Source: Bacteroidales bacterium UBA1410 (GTDB lineage Bacteria > Bacteroidota > Bacteroidia > Bacteroidales > Dysgonomonadaceae). Taken from it: DNA of 64,000 nt. Location of the stretch: contig DBPW01000002.1 of the NCBI GenBank assembly GCA_002305015.1, positions 1-64,000 on the forward strand. The letters run 5' to 3'. Made by a program: the position numbers and the translations under genes. Position 1 is the first letter of the stretch; each line of letters opens with the position of its first letter. The notes beneath the pieces were generated by a model. The model was not told where the DNA came from and made no database searches. It saw nothing but the letters and a program-made list of their open reading frames with translations. This document shows, piece after piece, positions 42,057-51,217 of the stretch.

Positions 42057-42411
42057 ACAGCAGGTCGGTTTGTCGCCACGTATCAAGGTACGGGGAGGAA
42101 AGTCCGGGCAACATAGAGCACCATACTTCCTAACGGGAAGCTGTTCGTGAGAGCAGAGTAACGTAACAGAAAATAACCGTCTGCTTTCGGGCAGATAAGG
42201 GTGAAAAGGTGAGGTAAGAGCTCACCGGATGTTGCAGCAATGCAGCATGCCGTACGTCTTATGGGTTGCAAGGCCAAGTATATCGGATGTAGTAGGGTTG
42301 CTCGCCCGATGCCGAGGGGTAGGCCGCTAAAGAACGATGGTGACATCGTTCGCAGATAGATGACAAACATCCCTTTACAGGGATACAGAACCCGGCTTAC
42401 AGACCTGCTGT
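42057..42411 (+). ncRNA. rnpB: RNase P RNA, bacterial type A
   Basis: The catalytic RNA that cuts 5' leaders from pre-tRNAs. The ends pair as helix P1: acagcaggtc (42057-42066) with gacctgctgt (42402-42411). The conserved core is present: gaggaaagtccgggc (CR I) near the 5' end, gcagatagatgacaa before the 3' part, and acagaacccggcttacag (CR V) at the 3' end. Length about 355 nt is usual. A -7 element lies 7 nt upstream. No separate terminator is visible; only a T-rich stretch follows P1 before yihY begins 17 bp downstream. Confidence 0.96.
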
Positions 42412-42412
42412 T

Positions 42413-42420
42413 TATTTTTG
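42413..42420 (+). promoter_or_regulatory. possible -7 element (TATTTTTG) for yihY, abutting rnpB
   Basis: Plus-strand TAnnTTTG directly after the P1 helix and 8 bp before the yihY ATG. If used, the yihY mRNA would be leaderless or nearly so. The same T-run could instead end rnpB transcription. Confidence 0.4.
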
Positions 42421-42428
42421 CAAAAGGA

Positions 42429-43835
42429 ATGATTCCCGAAAAAGATAAAAATAATACGGCGGAAAAAAAGGAATACAAACCGGGGAGAATCACCCGATGG
42501 AAGGTAAAAATTGCAGACCTGATTGAATTCCTTACTTATGGTATTTGGCGTATCGATTACAAATCGTTGTCCAAAAATACCAGTGTTTTTTATAACCTCA
42601 TCAAAACAATTATATTAACCGTAAGAAATACGCTGGATCTCGAATTAGGAGTGAAAGCGGCATCACTTACTTACCGGACGGTGTTGGCTATTGTTCCCTT
42701 TCTGGCTGTCTTGTTTGCTATAGGTCGTGGTTTCGGATTCGAAAACATTCTTCAGAGCGAGATTCTGGACTATTTGGGGATGACGCCTATTGGGAATGTA
42801 CCGCAAGGGGAATCGAACCTAACCATGGAAATCATTACGCTGATTAACAATTCGTTGGAATATGCCAAAGGGAGTGGTGTTTTTGCCGGTGTGGGTGTTG
42901 TTTTGTTGCTGTATACTGTCTTTACCTTGTTTAGGGATATCGAAAATAATTTTAATCGGATTTGGCAAGTCAAAAAAGGACGAAGCATGCATCGGCGGGC
43001 TATTGATTATTTCGCCTTAATTCTTTTCTTGCCCATACTGATTATTCTGAATTACGGATTATCCATTGTGCTGAATTCATTTACAAAATACATCTATATT
43101 CTGTATCCCGCAACGCAATACCTCAATATCTTGCCTTATGTTATTACGGTACTCGTTTTTACGCTTTTGTATAAATTAATGCCTAATGCAAAAGTAAAAT
43201 TTTTGAATGCTTTTATAGCCGGACTTATCGCCGGTGCAGCCTATCAAATTGTTCAGACTCTTTATCTCAATGGACAAATATGGATTACCAAATACAATGC
43301 CATTTACGGAACTTTTGCTGCCATCCCGTTGTTGCTGTTGTGGTTGCAATTATCTTGGTACATTGTTTTGATTGGGGCAACCTTGTCTTTTGCTGCACAA
43401 AATGTAAGAAAATTTTCTTTTGAAAGAGAAACCAAGAACATCAGTCGCCGTTACCGCGATTTTTTTACATTGATCATTGCTTCAGTAATCGTGAAACGAT
43501 TTGCTGAAGGGAAGATGCCTCTCAACAACGACGAGATCTCGGAAAGCTGTGAAATCCCGATCGGACTCACCAATGAAATTCTGGATGATTTGCTGAATAT
43601 GCAGATCATTTCTGCCATCCCTTTACCCAAAAACGAGCCATTGCTGGCTTATCAACCTGCATTGGATATTAACCTGATAACGATAAATTTTTTGATGAAA
43701 CGCATCGATCAGTTCGGCTCGGAAGATTTCAATATCGATACTGAGGTAAAATATGCCAATCACTGGGACGCTTTCATGGAATCGCGGATGTGTTTCTATG
43801 AGAACAATAAAGATAAGTTGTTGAAAGACCTATAA
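42429..43835 (+). CDS. yihY: YihY/BrkB family membrane protein
   Basis: A 468-residue YihY/virulence factor BrkB family protein with six membrane helices in the core (about 60-345) and a C-terminal cytosolic winged-helix-like part. Conserved segments are ASLTYRTVLAIVPFLAVLFAIG and AFIAGLIAGAAYQI. The family was once misnamed RNase BN; its real role is unknown (possible transporter). I start it at 42429 (MIPEKDKN) because the open frame to 42360 lies inside rnpB. That start has an aaagga sequence just before it. Confidence 0.9.
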   Translation: MIPEKDKNNTAEKKEYKPGRITRWKVKIADLIEFLTYGIWRIDYKSLSKNTSVFYNLIKTIILTVRNTLDLELGVKAASLTYRTVLAIVPFLAVLFAIGRGFGFENILQSEILDYLGMTPIGNVPQGESNLTMEIITLINNSLEYAKGSGVFAGVGVVLLLYTVFTLFRDIENNFNRIWQVKKGRSMHRRAIDYFALILFLPILIILNYGLSIVLNSFTKYIYILYPATQYLNILPYVITVLVFTLLYKLMPNAKVKFLNAFIAGLIAGAAYQIVQTLYLNGQIWITKYNAIYGTFAAIPLLLLWLQLSWYIVLIGATLSFAAQNVRKFSFERETKNISRRYRDFFTLIIASVIVKRFAEGKMPLNNDEISESCEIPIGLTNEILDDLLNMQIISAIPLPKNEPLLAYQPALDINLITINFLMKRIDQFGSEDFNIDTEVKYANHWDAFMESRMCFYENNKDKLLKDL

Positions 43836-43946
43836 TAATTATCTTTATTTCTAAATAGGGCTTCCTCATTTTCATTCTATTGCAAAGGTAACTAAAAATG
43901 ACTCATCATCCTTTTGGCTAACTATCAAAAAAAGAAAAACAATAGT

Positions 43947-43954
43947 TATCTTTG
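43947..43954 (+). promoter_or_regulatory. -7 element (TATCTTTG) of the mlaE-mlaF-suf run
   Basis: Plus-strand TAnnTTTG, 31 bp before mlaE. Confidence 0.6.
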
Positions 43955-43984
43955 CACGAATAAATTCGAAATTATTATATCGAT

Positions 43985-44734
43985 ATGTCTCTCTCCGGAT
44001 TATTGGAAAGCATAGGTGAATATGCAGTAATGATGAAACAAGTACTGATGCCTCCTGACAGATTGAGAGAGTTCTTTAAAGAATTTCTTAAAGAACTTCA
44101 TAAACTGGGGGTTACGTCCATATGGCTTGTTGTTCTCATTTCTCTTTTTATCGGTGCTGTCATCGTAATGCAGCTGGCATTAAATCTGACCTATCCGTTT
44201 CTTCCGTCCTATACAGTAGGGGTAGTGTCGCGTGAAATCATCCTTCTGGAGTTTTCATCGACGATTATGTGCCTTATCCTTTCCGGGAAAGTGGGATCGA
44301 ATATTGCATCCGAAATAGGAACTATGCGCATTACCGAGCAAATAGATGCACTTGAAATCATGGGGGTTAACTCAGCGAATTATCTTATTCTTCCCAAAAT
44401 ATTGGCTTTTGTGGTTTTCATGCCTGTTTTGGTTGTTTTCAGTATTTTCGTTGGTTTGCTTGGGGGCTACATTATTTGTGCTTTCACCGGAAATCCACCG
44501 GTAGCAACATATGTGTATGGCCTACGCGCTTTCTTTCGGGAATTTTTTATTTGGTACTCCATTGCCAAATCGATGATTTTCGGATTTATTATTTCTTCTG
44601 TGTCTGCCTATTTTGGTTACAATGTACACGGGGGAGCATTGGAAGTGGGAAAAGCAAGTACGGATTCAGTGGTAATAAACAGTGTTTTGATTTTGATGAC
44701 CGATTTGGTTTTCACACAGTTGGTAATGGGATAA
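43985..44734 (+). CDS. mlaE: MlaE/YrbE-type ABC transporter permease
   Basis: A 249-residue permease of the Mla (maintenance of lipid asymmetry) type that moves phospholipids between the two membranes with an MCE protein. Five or six hydrophobic segments are visible, and the MlaE signature region GTMRITEQIDALEIMGVNSANYLILPK is intact, as is the C-terminal GGALEVGKASTDSVVIN. The ATPase gene follows after 13 bp. The MCE (MlaD) gene that normally comes next is absent; sufC follows instead. Confidence 0.93.
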   Translation: MSLSGLLESIGEYAVMMKQVLMPPDRLREFFKEFLKELHKLGVTSIWLVVLISLFIGAVIVMQLALNLTYPFLPSYTVGVVSREIILLEFSSTIMCLILSGKVGSNIASEIGTMRITEQIDALEIMGVNSANYLILPKILAFVVFMPVLVVFSIFVGLLGGYIICAFTGNPPVATYVYGLRAFFREFFIWYSIAKSMIFGFIISSVSAYFGYNVHGGALEVGKASTDSVVINSVLILMTDLVFTQLVMG

Positions 44735-44747
44735 AAGGGGAGAATAA

Positions 44748-45569
44748 ATGATTGAAGTCAAAAATTTATCTAAAGAATTTGAAGGACATCTTGTGCTGAA
44801 TGATATATCGGCAACTTTTCGTAAAGGGATCGTTAACATGATAATCGGGAAAAGCGGATCAGGTAAAACGGTATTTCTTAAATGTATGGTAGGGCTTATT
44901 CGTGCCACTTCGGGTGAAATTCTTTACGAAGGGCGCAATTTACTTACCATGAAACCTAAGGAGATTAAACAATTGCGACGCGAAATGGGTATGCTTTTCC
45001 AGGGATCGGCATTGTTCGATTCTAAAACTGTGCTCGAAAATGTCATGTTTCCATTGGATATGTTTTCCCGGCTAAGTAAAAAGGAACGACGTCAAAGGGC
45101 TGAATTTTGTTTGGAAAGAGTAAATTTGTTGCAAGCAGCCCATCTTTATCCTTCTGAAATAAGCGGGGGAATGATGAAAAGAGCAGCCATAGCTCGTGCA
45201 ATTGCTTTAAATCCTAAATATTTGTTTTGCGATGAGCCCAACTCGGGTCTCGATCCTCAAACTTCGCAATTGATTGACGGGCTTCTTGCCAGCATTATCA
45301 AAGATTTTCAAATAACTTCCGTTATAGTTACTCACGACATGAATTCGGTTATGAATATTGGGGATCATATTGTCTTTCTTAACGAAGGAGTTAAAGAATG
45401 GGAAGGTCCAAAAGAAAAACTCAACGATTCCGAAAGCGAAGCATTAAAGAAGTTTGTTTTCGCTTCTGATGTCTTCAAAAAAAACATGGAATCTCAAGAT
45501 GAGTCGGAACAGGCTAAAGAAGAGGAATTGATCTATAAAATGCAGAGAGAAAACCCTAAAAAGGAATAA
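44748..45569 (+). CDS. mlaF: MlaF-type ABC transporter ATP-binding protein
   Basis: A 273-residue ABC ATPase pairing with MlaE. Walker A GKSGSGKT is at 34-41, the signature EISGGMMKRAAIARA near 138-152, and Walker B YLFCDEPNSGLDP near 160-172. An acidic tail of about 30 residues (SQDESEQAKEEELIYKM) extends beyond the usual domain. The gap to sufC is 21 bp. Confidence 0.93.
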   Translation: MIEVKNLSKEFEGHLVLNDISATFRKGIVNMIIGKSGSGKTVFLKCMVGLIRATSGEILYEGRNLLTMKPKEIKQLRREMGMLFQGSALFDSKTVLENVMFPLDMFSRLSKKERRQRAEFCLERVNLLQAAHLYPSEISGGMMKRAAIARAIALNPKYLFCDEPNSGLDPQTSQLIDGLLASIIKDFQITSVIVTHDMNSVMNIGDHIVFLNEGVKEWEGPKEKLNDSESEALKKFVFASDVFKKNMESQDESEQAKEEELIYKMQRENPKKE

Positions 45570-45590
45570 TTTTTAGTTAATAATGAAAAG

Positions 45591-46352
45591 ATGGAAAATT
45601 TACTCGAAATAAAAAACTTACACGTTTCCGTAGAGGGAAAAGAAATACTCAAAGGCATTGATTTGGCAATTAAAAAAGGAGAAATTCATGCCATTATGGG
45701 ACCGAATGGATCCGGCAAAAGTACGTTAGCATCGGTTATTGTAGGAAACTCACGTTTTAATGTTACACAGGGGAGCATCTTCTTTAACGGGAAGAACTTG
45801 TTGGAAATGAAACCGGAAGATCGGGCACGAGAAGGCATTTTTCTGAGTTTTCAATATCCGGTAGAAATTCCAGGCGTCAGTATGGTCAATTTCATGCGAG
45901 CAGCCGTTAATGAACATCGAAAATACAGAGGGGAAGATCCCATTTCTGCAAGCGATTTTCTGAAGCTCATGCGCGATAAACGAGAGATGCTGGGGATAGA
46001 CAGCCAACTGGTAAATCGTTCGGTAAACGAAGGTTTCTCCGGAGGTGAAAAGAAAAAGAACGAAATATTCCAAATGGCGATGCTCAATCCCAAACTTTCT
46101 ATTTTGGACGAAACGGATTCGGGTCTCGATATTGATGCATTGCGAATTGTAGCCACCGGAGTCAATAAACTTCATACAAAGGATGATGCAGTGATCGTGA
46201 TCACTCACTATCAGCGTCTGCTCGATTATATCAAACCCGATGTAGTTCATGTGTTGTATAACGGGAAAATCATCAAAACCGCAGGTCCTGAATTGGCTTT
46301 GGAACTTGAGGAAAATGGTTACGAAAGCCTCATCAACAATGCAATGGAATAA
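45591..46352 (+). CDS. sufC: Fe-S cluster assembly ATPase SufC
   Basis: A 253-residue ABC-type ATPase that drives the SufBCD scaffold. Walker A GPNGSGKST is at 37-45, and the SufC-specific signature FSGGEKKKNEI and Walker B SILDETDSGLDIDAL are unmistakable. It is followed by sufD and sufS in one operon. sufB, which normally precedes sufC, is not here; the lipid transporter genes mlaE-mlaF occupy that place. Confidence 0.97.
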   Translation: MENLLEIKNLHVSVEGKEILKGIDLAIKKGEIHAIMGPNGSGKSTLASVIVGNSRFNVTQGSIFFNGKNLLEMKPEDRAREGIFLSFQYPVEIPGVSMVNFMRAAVNEHRKYRGEDPISASDFLKLMRDKREMLGIDSQLVNRSVNEGFSGGEKKKNEIFQMAMLNPKLSILDETDSGLDIDALRIVATGVNKLHTKDDAVIVITHYQRLLDYIKPDVVHVLYNGKIIKTAGPELALELEENGYESLINNAME

Positions 46353-46367
46353 CCAATAGCTTTAAAA

Positions 46368-47705
46368 ATGATTGAACAACAATATATTGACCTGTTTGAA
46401 ACTTATCGGGAGGTAATTGACCAAAATGCTACGGAAGGGCTTAATAAAGAACGCGATGCGGCTTTCGAGGCATTCAAAAAATGGGGCTTTCCGACTTCAA
46501 AACTGGAAGATTACAAACAATCGGATATTTCACGTGCTTTTGATGCAGATTTAGGGCTTAATCTTCGAAATATCCCCATTCCGGTAAATCCTTACGATGC
46601 CTTTAAATGCGACGTACCTCATCTGAATGCTCATGTCTTCTTCCTCATCAATGACCGATATTACGATAAAACGCAACCCGATCTACCGCTACCCAACGGA
46701 GTATTTGTAGGAAGCTTACAGACATTTTCCGAAAAATATCCCCGCTCTTTCAGCATGTATTACAATAAAATCGCAGCAGCCGATAACGGTGTCGCCGCTT
46801 ACAATACGATGTTTGCTCAAGATGGTTTCGTGGTGTATGTGCCTGAAAATACGGTTGTTGAAAAGCCTCTTCAGCTGATTAACATTCTTCGCGGAGGTGT
46901 CAATTTGAACGTAAACCGGCGTATTTTACTCATTGCCGAGAAAAATGCCGACGTCAAATTGTTGATATGCGACCATACGGTGGACGATGTGAATTTTGTG
47001 GTAACCCAAGTAACGGAAATGGTAGCCGGAGAAAATGCCCAAGTCGAATTTTACGAATTGGAAGAGAATTCGGTGAAAGTAACCCGGATAAGTTCGTTAT
47101 ACTGCCTTCAGAAAGAACAATCGAAAGTGACGGCTGCAGGAATTACCCTTCACAACGGTTATACCCGCAATGATTACCGTTTCCGATTATCCGGAGAATA
47201 TGCCGAAACGCATGTAGGCGGACTGGTGATAAGCGACAAAGAACAACATACCGATAATTTTGCCTTTCTCGATCATGCCGTACCGCATTGTACAAGCAAC
47301 GAATTGTTTAAGTATGTTTTGCAGGAGAAATCGACCGGCGTTTTTTGTGGAAGAATTTTGGTGGAAAAAGGGGCACAAAAAACAGAAGCCTATCAAAGTA
47401 ACCGAAATCTTTGCTCTTCTGAAGATGCGCACATGTATGCAAAGCCTCAGCTCGAGATTTATGCCGACGACGTGAAATGTTCGCATGGTCTGACAACAGG
47501 ACAACTCGATGAAGATGCCCTGTTTTATATGCAAGCACGAGGTATCCCCGAAGAGGAAGCACGCATGTTACTTATGGTGGCTTTTACGAAAGATGTGGTA
47601 GACATGATTCATATCGACATTCTGCACGACCGGTTGGAATATTTGATAGACAAGCGATTCCGGGGCGAATTGTTGCGATGTGGGAACTGTAATGTATGCA
47701 AATGA
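46368..47705 (+). CDS. sufD: Fe-S cluster assembly protein SufD
   Basis: A 445-residue beta-helix scaffold subunit that pairs with SufB and SufC. WGFPTSKLEDYKQSD near the N-terminus and the C-terminal CSHGLTTGQLDEDALFYMQARGIPEEEAR motif are conserved in SufB/SufD; the CxxC-like tail CGNCNVC is also present. It starts 15 bp after sufC. The stop overlaps the sufS start as ATGA. Confidence 0.96.
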   Translation: MIEQQYIDLFETYREVIDQNATEGLNKERDAAFEAFKKWGFPTSKLEDYKQSDISRAFDADLGLNLRNIPIPVNPYDAFKCDVPHLNAHVFFLINDRYYDKTQPDLPLPNGVFVGSLQTFSEKYPRSFSMYYNKIAAADNGVAAYNTMFAQDGFVVYVPENTVVEKPLQLINILRGGVNLNVNRRILLIAEKNADVKLLICDHTVDDVNFVVTQVTEMVAGENAQVEFYELEENSVKVTRISSLYCLQKEQSKVTAAGITLHNGYTRNDYRFRLSGEYAETHVGGLVISDKEQHTDNFAFLDHAVPHCTSNELFKYVLQEKSTGVFCGRILVEKGAQKTEAYQSNRNLCSSEDAHMYAKPQLEIYADDVKCSHGLTTGQLDEDALFYMQARGIPEEEARMLLMVAFTKDVVDMIHIDILHDRLEYLIDKRFRGELLRCGNCNVCK

Positions 47706-48919
47706 TGTTGAATATAACTGAGATACGAAAAGATTTCCCCATTCTTTCACGCACGGTTTACGGAAAACCGTTAGTGTATCTGGATAATGCTGCCACCACT
47801 CAAAAACCCCACTGTGTGGTGGATAAAATAGAAGAAATGTACTATAACCTCAATGCCAATGTCCATCGCGGAGTACATTTTTTGAGTCAGGAAGCCACTA
47901 ATGCTCACGAATCGGCACGGTTAACCGTACAAAAATTCATTGGGGCAAAATCTCCCAATGAAATTGTTTTCACTCGTGGAGCAACGGAATCCATTAATCT
48001 GGTAGCCTCATCCTTTTGCCGGGCATTTTGCAAGGAAGGTGACGAAATTCTCATCACGGCAATGGAGCATCACTCCAATATCGTTCCGTGGCAACTGCAA
48101 GGCGATATCAAGGGAGTAAAACTTCGGGTAGTTCCTATAGACGAAAACGGCGAATTGCACCTCGATGAATTGGTGAAAAAAATTTCTCCATTCACCAAAC
48201 TGATTGCCGTAACTCATATCTCCAACGTATTGGGAACGATCAATCCTATTGAAGAAATAACGAAAATTGCACACGAACACGATATTCCTGTTTTGATTGA
48301 TGCAGCACAGTCGGTACAACACCTGCCGATTGATGTACAAAAAATCGATTGTGATTTTCTGGTTTTTTCATCCCATAAGATATATGGACCCACAGGAATC
48401 GGCATTCTATATGGGAAGGAAAATTGGTTGGATGCCTTGCCTCCATATCAGGGTGGCGGTGAAATGATTGCCAGCGTAAGTTTCGAAAAAACCACGTATA
48501 GCGAGATCCCTTTTAAATTTGAGGCAGGTACGCCCGATTTTGTTGGATCTGCCGCTTTAGCCACGGCATTAGACTATGTTTCGGAAATTGGATTGGAACC
48601 TATTTCTTGCTATGAGCGTGAGTTACTGGAATATGCCACTCAACGGCTACAAGACATTAAGGGGCTGCATATATATGGCAAAGCAGCAAACAAAAGCAGT
48701 GTAATTTCTTTTCTGGTGGATGGTATTCATCCGTATGATATGGGAATGCTGCTCGATAAAATGGGGATAGCCGTACGCACAGGGCATCATTGTGCAGAGC
48801 CCTTGATGAAAGAATTGGGCATTCAAGGAACGGTTCGTGCGTCGCTGGCTTTTTACAACACTTATGAAGAGGTTGATGCGCTGATAAAAGGGATTGAACG
48901 AATTATCAAGATGTTTTGA
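47702..48919 (+). CDS. sufS: SufS-type cysteine desulfurase
   Basis: A 405-residue group II PLP cysteine desulfurase that supplies sulfur for Fe-S clusters. PLP lysine is Lys226 in SSHKIYGP and the persulfide cysteine is Cys364 in RTGHHCAEPLM. The start at 47702 overlaps the sufD stop (ATGA), giving translational coupling; 47696 is also possible. No sufE/sufU follows: a strong bidirectional terminator ends the operon. Confidence 0.96.
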   Translation: MMLNITEIRKDFPILSRTVYGKPLVYLDNAATTQKPHCVVDKIEEMYYNLNANVHRGVHFLSQEATNAHESARLTVQKFIGAKSPNEIVFTRGATESINLVASSFCRAFCKEGDEILITAMEHHSNIVPWQLQGDIKGVKLRVVPIDENGELHLDELVKKISPFTKLIAVTHISNVLGTINPIEEITKIAHEHDIPVLIDAAQSVQHLPIDVQKIDCDFLVFSSHKIYGPTGIGILYGKENWLDALPPYQGGGEMIASVSFEKTTYSEIPFKFEAGTPDFVGSAALATALDYVSEIGLEPISCYERELLEYATQRLQDIKGLHIYGKAANKSSVISFLVDGIHPYDMGMLLDKMGIAVRTGHHCAEPLMKELGIQGTVRASLAFYNTYEEVDALIKGIERIIKMF

Positions 48920-48937
48920 ATACGGAAACAAGGCTAC

Positions 48938-48970
48938 ATAAAATAAGCGGCCAAACGCCGCTTATTTTAT
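48938..48970. terminator. bidirectional terminator between sufS and dapL
   Basis: Perfect 14-bp stem ataaaataagcggc (48938-48951) / gccgcttattttat (48957-48970) with a 5-nt loop; the A/T ends serve as the T-run on both strands. Confidence 0.92.
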
Positions 48971-48973
48971 GAT

Positions 48974-50194
48974 TTATATTTCCCATTTCTTAATTCGTTC
49001 AATGGCTTCCCGAGTTTTTTCGTGACTGTTGAAAGCCGTGAGACGAAAATAACCTTCGCCGCTTGGGCCAAAACCTACCCCCGGAGTACCTACGATGTGA
49101 CGCTCATTGAGCAACCGGTCAAAAAACTGCCACGAATCATTTGTATCGGGGCATTTCAGCCATATATAGGGCGAATTTACACCACCATATACAGTCCAAC
49201 CCTTCTCTTGGAGTCCTTCGCGGATAGTCTTCGCATTTTCCAGATAATAATTTACCAATCCTTTAACTTCCTCTTTTCCTTCCGGAGAATACACGGCTTC
49301 TGCTGCCCGTTGAATAATATAGGCCGTTCCATTGAATTTGGTGGACTGGCGTCTGAGCCATAATTGATTCAGAGAAACATAGGTGCCGTTGGAAGCTTTT
49401 GTTTTTAGTTCTTTTGGCACCACCGTGTAGCTGCAGCGCAGACCGGTGAAGCCGGCATTTTTGGAGTAGGAACGAAATTCGATTGCGCACGATTTTGCTC
49501 CCTCAATTTCGAAAATACTGTGAGGAACGTCATCTTCTGTAACATAAGCCTCATAAGCTGCATCAAATAAAATGAGGCTTTTGTTTTCGAGCGCATAAAT
49601 TACCCATCTTTTCAGTTCGTCCCTTTTCATGACCGTACCGGTAGGATTATTGGGATAACACAGGTAAATGACATCTACTCTTTTTTTGGGTATCTCAGGC
49701 AAGAAATTGTTTTCGGGATGACAAGGGAGAAACACAATTTTACTGTTGGTAATGGAGCGCTCTTTTATTCTCATTATATTGGAATCCAAATACACCGGGT
49801 AAACCGGATCGGTGATTCCGACCATATTGTTTTCGCCTAAGATATCTACAATATTTCCCGTATCGCTTTTCGCTCCGTCACTCACAAATATTTCATCGGT
49901 AGAAATATCGATACCGTGTGCACGATAATCGTTCTCGGCAATTTTTTCAAGTAAAAAATCGTATCCTCGCTCCGGTCCGTAACCCCGAAAAGTTTCTTTT
50001 ACCGCCATTTCATCTACGGCTTTATGCAAGGCTTTAATAACAGCCGGCGGTAAAGGCAATGTCACGTCGCCGATCCCTAAACGAATAATGTTTGCATCCG
50101 GATGTTCAGATGAAAATTGTTTGATTTTCTCGGCAACAGTAGTAAAAAGATAATTTTCGTTCAGCCTAAGAAAATTTTCATTTATCGTAAACAT
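48974..50194 (-). CDS. dapL: LL-diaminopimelate aminotransferase
   Basis: A 406-residue class I PLP aminotransferase that converts tetrahydrodipicolinate directly to LL-diaminopimelate, skipping the succinylase route (DapD/C/E). IRLGIGDVTLPLPPAV, CYPNNPTGTV and the PLP lysine in SYSKNAGFTGLRCSYTV are typical. It follows dapF in the same direction with 32 bp between; the two make successive steps of the lysine/peptidoglycan pathway that begins with asd at 8.8 kb. Confidence 0.97.
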   Translation of the reverse strand: MFTINENFLRLNENYLFTTVAEKIKQFSSEHPDANIIRLGIGDVTLPLPPAVIKALHKAVDEMAVKETFRGYGPERGYDFLLEKIAENDYRAHGIDISTDEIFVSDGAKSDTGNIVDILGENNMVGITDPVYPVYLDSNIMRIKERSITNSKIVFLPCHPENNFLPEIPKKRVDVIYLCYPNNPTGTVMKRDELKRWVIYALENKSLILFDAAYEAYVTEDDVPHSIFEIEGAKSCAIEFRSYSKNAGFTGLRCSYTVVPKELKTKASNGTYVSLNQLWLRRQSTKFNGTAYIIQRAAEAVYSPEGKEEVKGLVNYYLENAKTIREGLQEKGWTVYGGVNSPYIWLKCPDTNDSWQFFDRLLNERHIVGTPGVGFGPSGEGYFRLTAFNSHEKTREAIERIKKWEI

Positions 50195-50226
50195 ATTTTA
50201 CTGAGTTAATGGTTGATGAATTCTTT

Positions 50227-51066
50227 TTAATCGGGAATTTCTCCCTTAAAAACAAAATGGGCATCGCCTGTCAGATATACTTGGTTATGAACTTTATCCC
50301 ACTCGATGTGAAGATCGCCTCCTTTTAATTTCACAGTGACAGAGGTATCGCAACGATCATTCAGGACACCCGCTGCCAAGGAGGCACAAGCACCTGTTCC
50401 ACAGGCAAGGGTTTCGCCGCTACCTCGCTCCCATACGCGCATTTTGAGCGTATGGCGATCAATGACTTCGATAAATTCCACATTGGTTCGTTGAGGGAAC
50501 ATGGGGTGATTTTCGATTTTGGGTCCTATCTCATCAAGTTTCAATGCATCGATGCCCGACATGAAAATAACGGCGTGAGGATTACCCATCGATACACAGG
50601 TTATGCGATATGTCTTTTCATCGATGGTCAACGGTTGGTCGATTACTTCGGAAAGTTCGGAAATAACCGGAATGGAACGGGAAGAAAAATCAGCTTTCCC
50701 CATATTTACGCGTACCCGTTGGACGGTATCGGTTTGGGGATCAATAAACAGTTGAAGATATTTTATGCCTGCTTTGGTATCTAAGGCAATTTCCCGTTTT
50801 TTTGTCAATCCTCTTTCATATAGGTATTTTGCCACACAGCGTGAAGCGTTGCCACACATTTCGGCTTCACTGCCGTCAGCATTGAACATGCGCATGGAAA
50901 AATCGCCTTCGTCCGAAGGGCCTATCAGCACAATGCCATCGCCGCCTACACCAAAATGCCGGTCACTTAACTTTATGGACAATGCCGAAGGGTTATCTAT
51001 TTTTTCTTCAAACAAATTAAAATAGATATAATCGTTACCTGTCCCCTGCATCTTTTCAAATTTCAT
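50227..51066 (-). CDS. dapF: diaminopimelate epimerase
   Basis: A 279-residue PLP-independent epimerase converting LL- to meso-diaminopimelate, using two active-site cysteines: Cys71 in EMCGNASRC and Cys222 in LACGTGACAS. MQGTGNDYIYFN begins the protein as usual. It is the first gene of dapF-dapL with a -7 element at 51172-51179. Confidence 0.97.
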   Translation of the reverse strand: MKFEKMQGTGNDYIYFNLFEEKIDNPSALSIKLSDRHFGVGGDGIVLIGPSDEGDFSMRMFNADGSEAEMCGNASRCVAKYLYERGLTKKREIALDTKAGIKYLQLFIDPQTDTVQRVRVNMGKADFSSRSIPVISELSEVIDQPLTIDEKTYRITCVSMGNPHAVIFMSGIDALKLDEIGPKIENHPMFPQRTNVEFIEVIDRHTLKMRVWERGSGETLACGTGACASLAAGVLNDRCDTSVTVKLKGGDLHIEWDKVHNQVYLTGDAHFVFKGEIPD

Positions 51067-51171
51067 ACATCCCTATTTTATTTGAAAAATGATTAATACT
51101 GCTTTCAATAAATTTCTACCGTTTGAAAAGAAAAAATGCCGAATTCCTTTCAAAAACGATTTTATAGCCGG

Positions 51172-51179
51172 CAAAAATA
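51172..51179 (-). promoter_or_regulatory. -7 element (TATTTTTG) of dapF-dapL
   Basis: Minus-strand TAnnTTTG; it coincides with the T-run of the terminator of the upstream ABC permease gene. Confidence 0.5.
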
Positions 51180-51197
51180 CGACTTTTTGTCGATTTT
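51174..51197 (-). terminator. intrinsic terminator after the NatB-like permease
   Basis: On the minus strand aaaatcgac pairs with gtcg(t)atttt across a 5-nt loop with one bulged base, and the T-run follows. It begins about 20 bp past the permease stop. Confidence 0.6.
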
Positions 51198-51217
51198 AGC
51201 AATAAAATAGTTTACAT

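Noticed and set aside
42360..42428. Longer start for yihY
   Set aside because: These codons lie inside the 3' part of RNase P RNA, including the conserved CR V sequence and helix P1.
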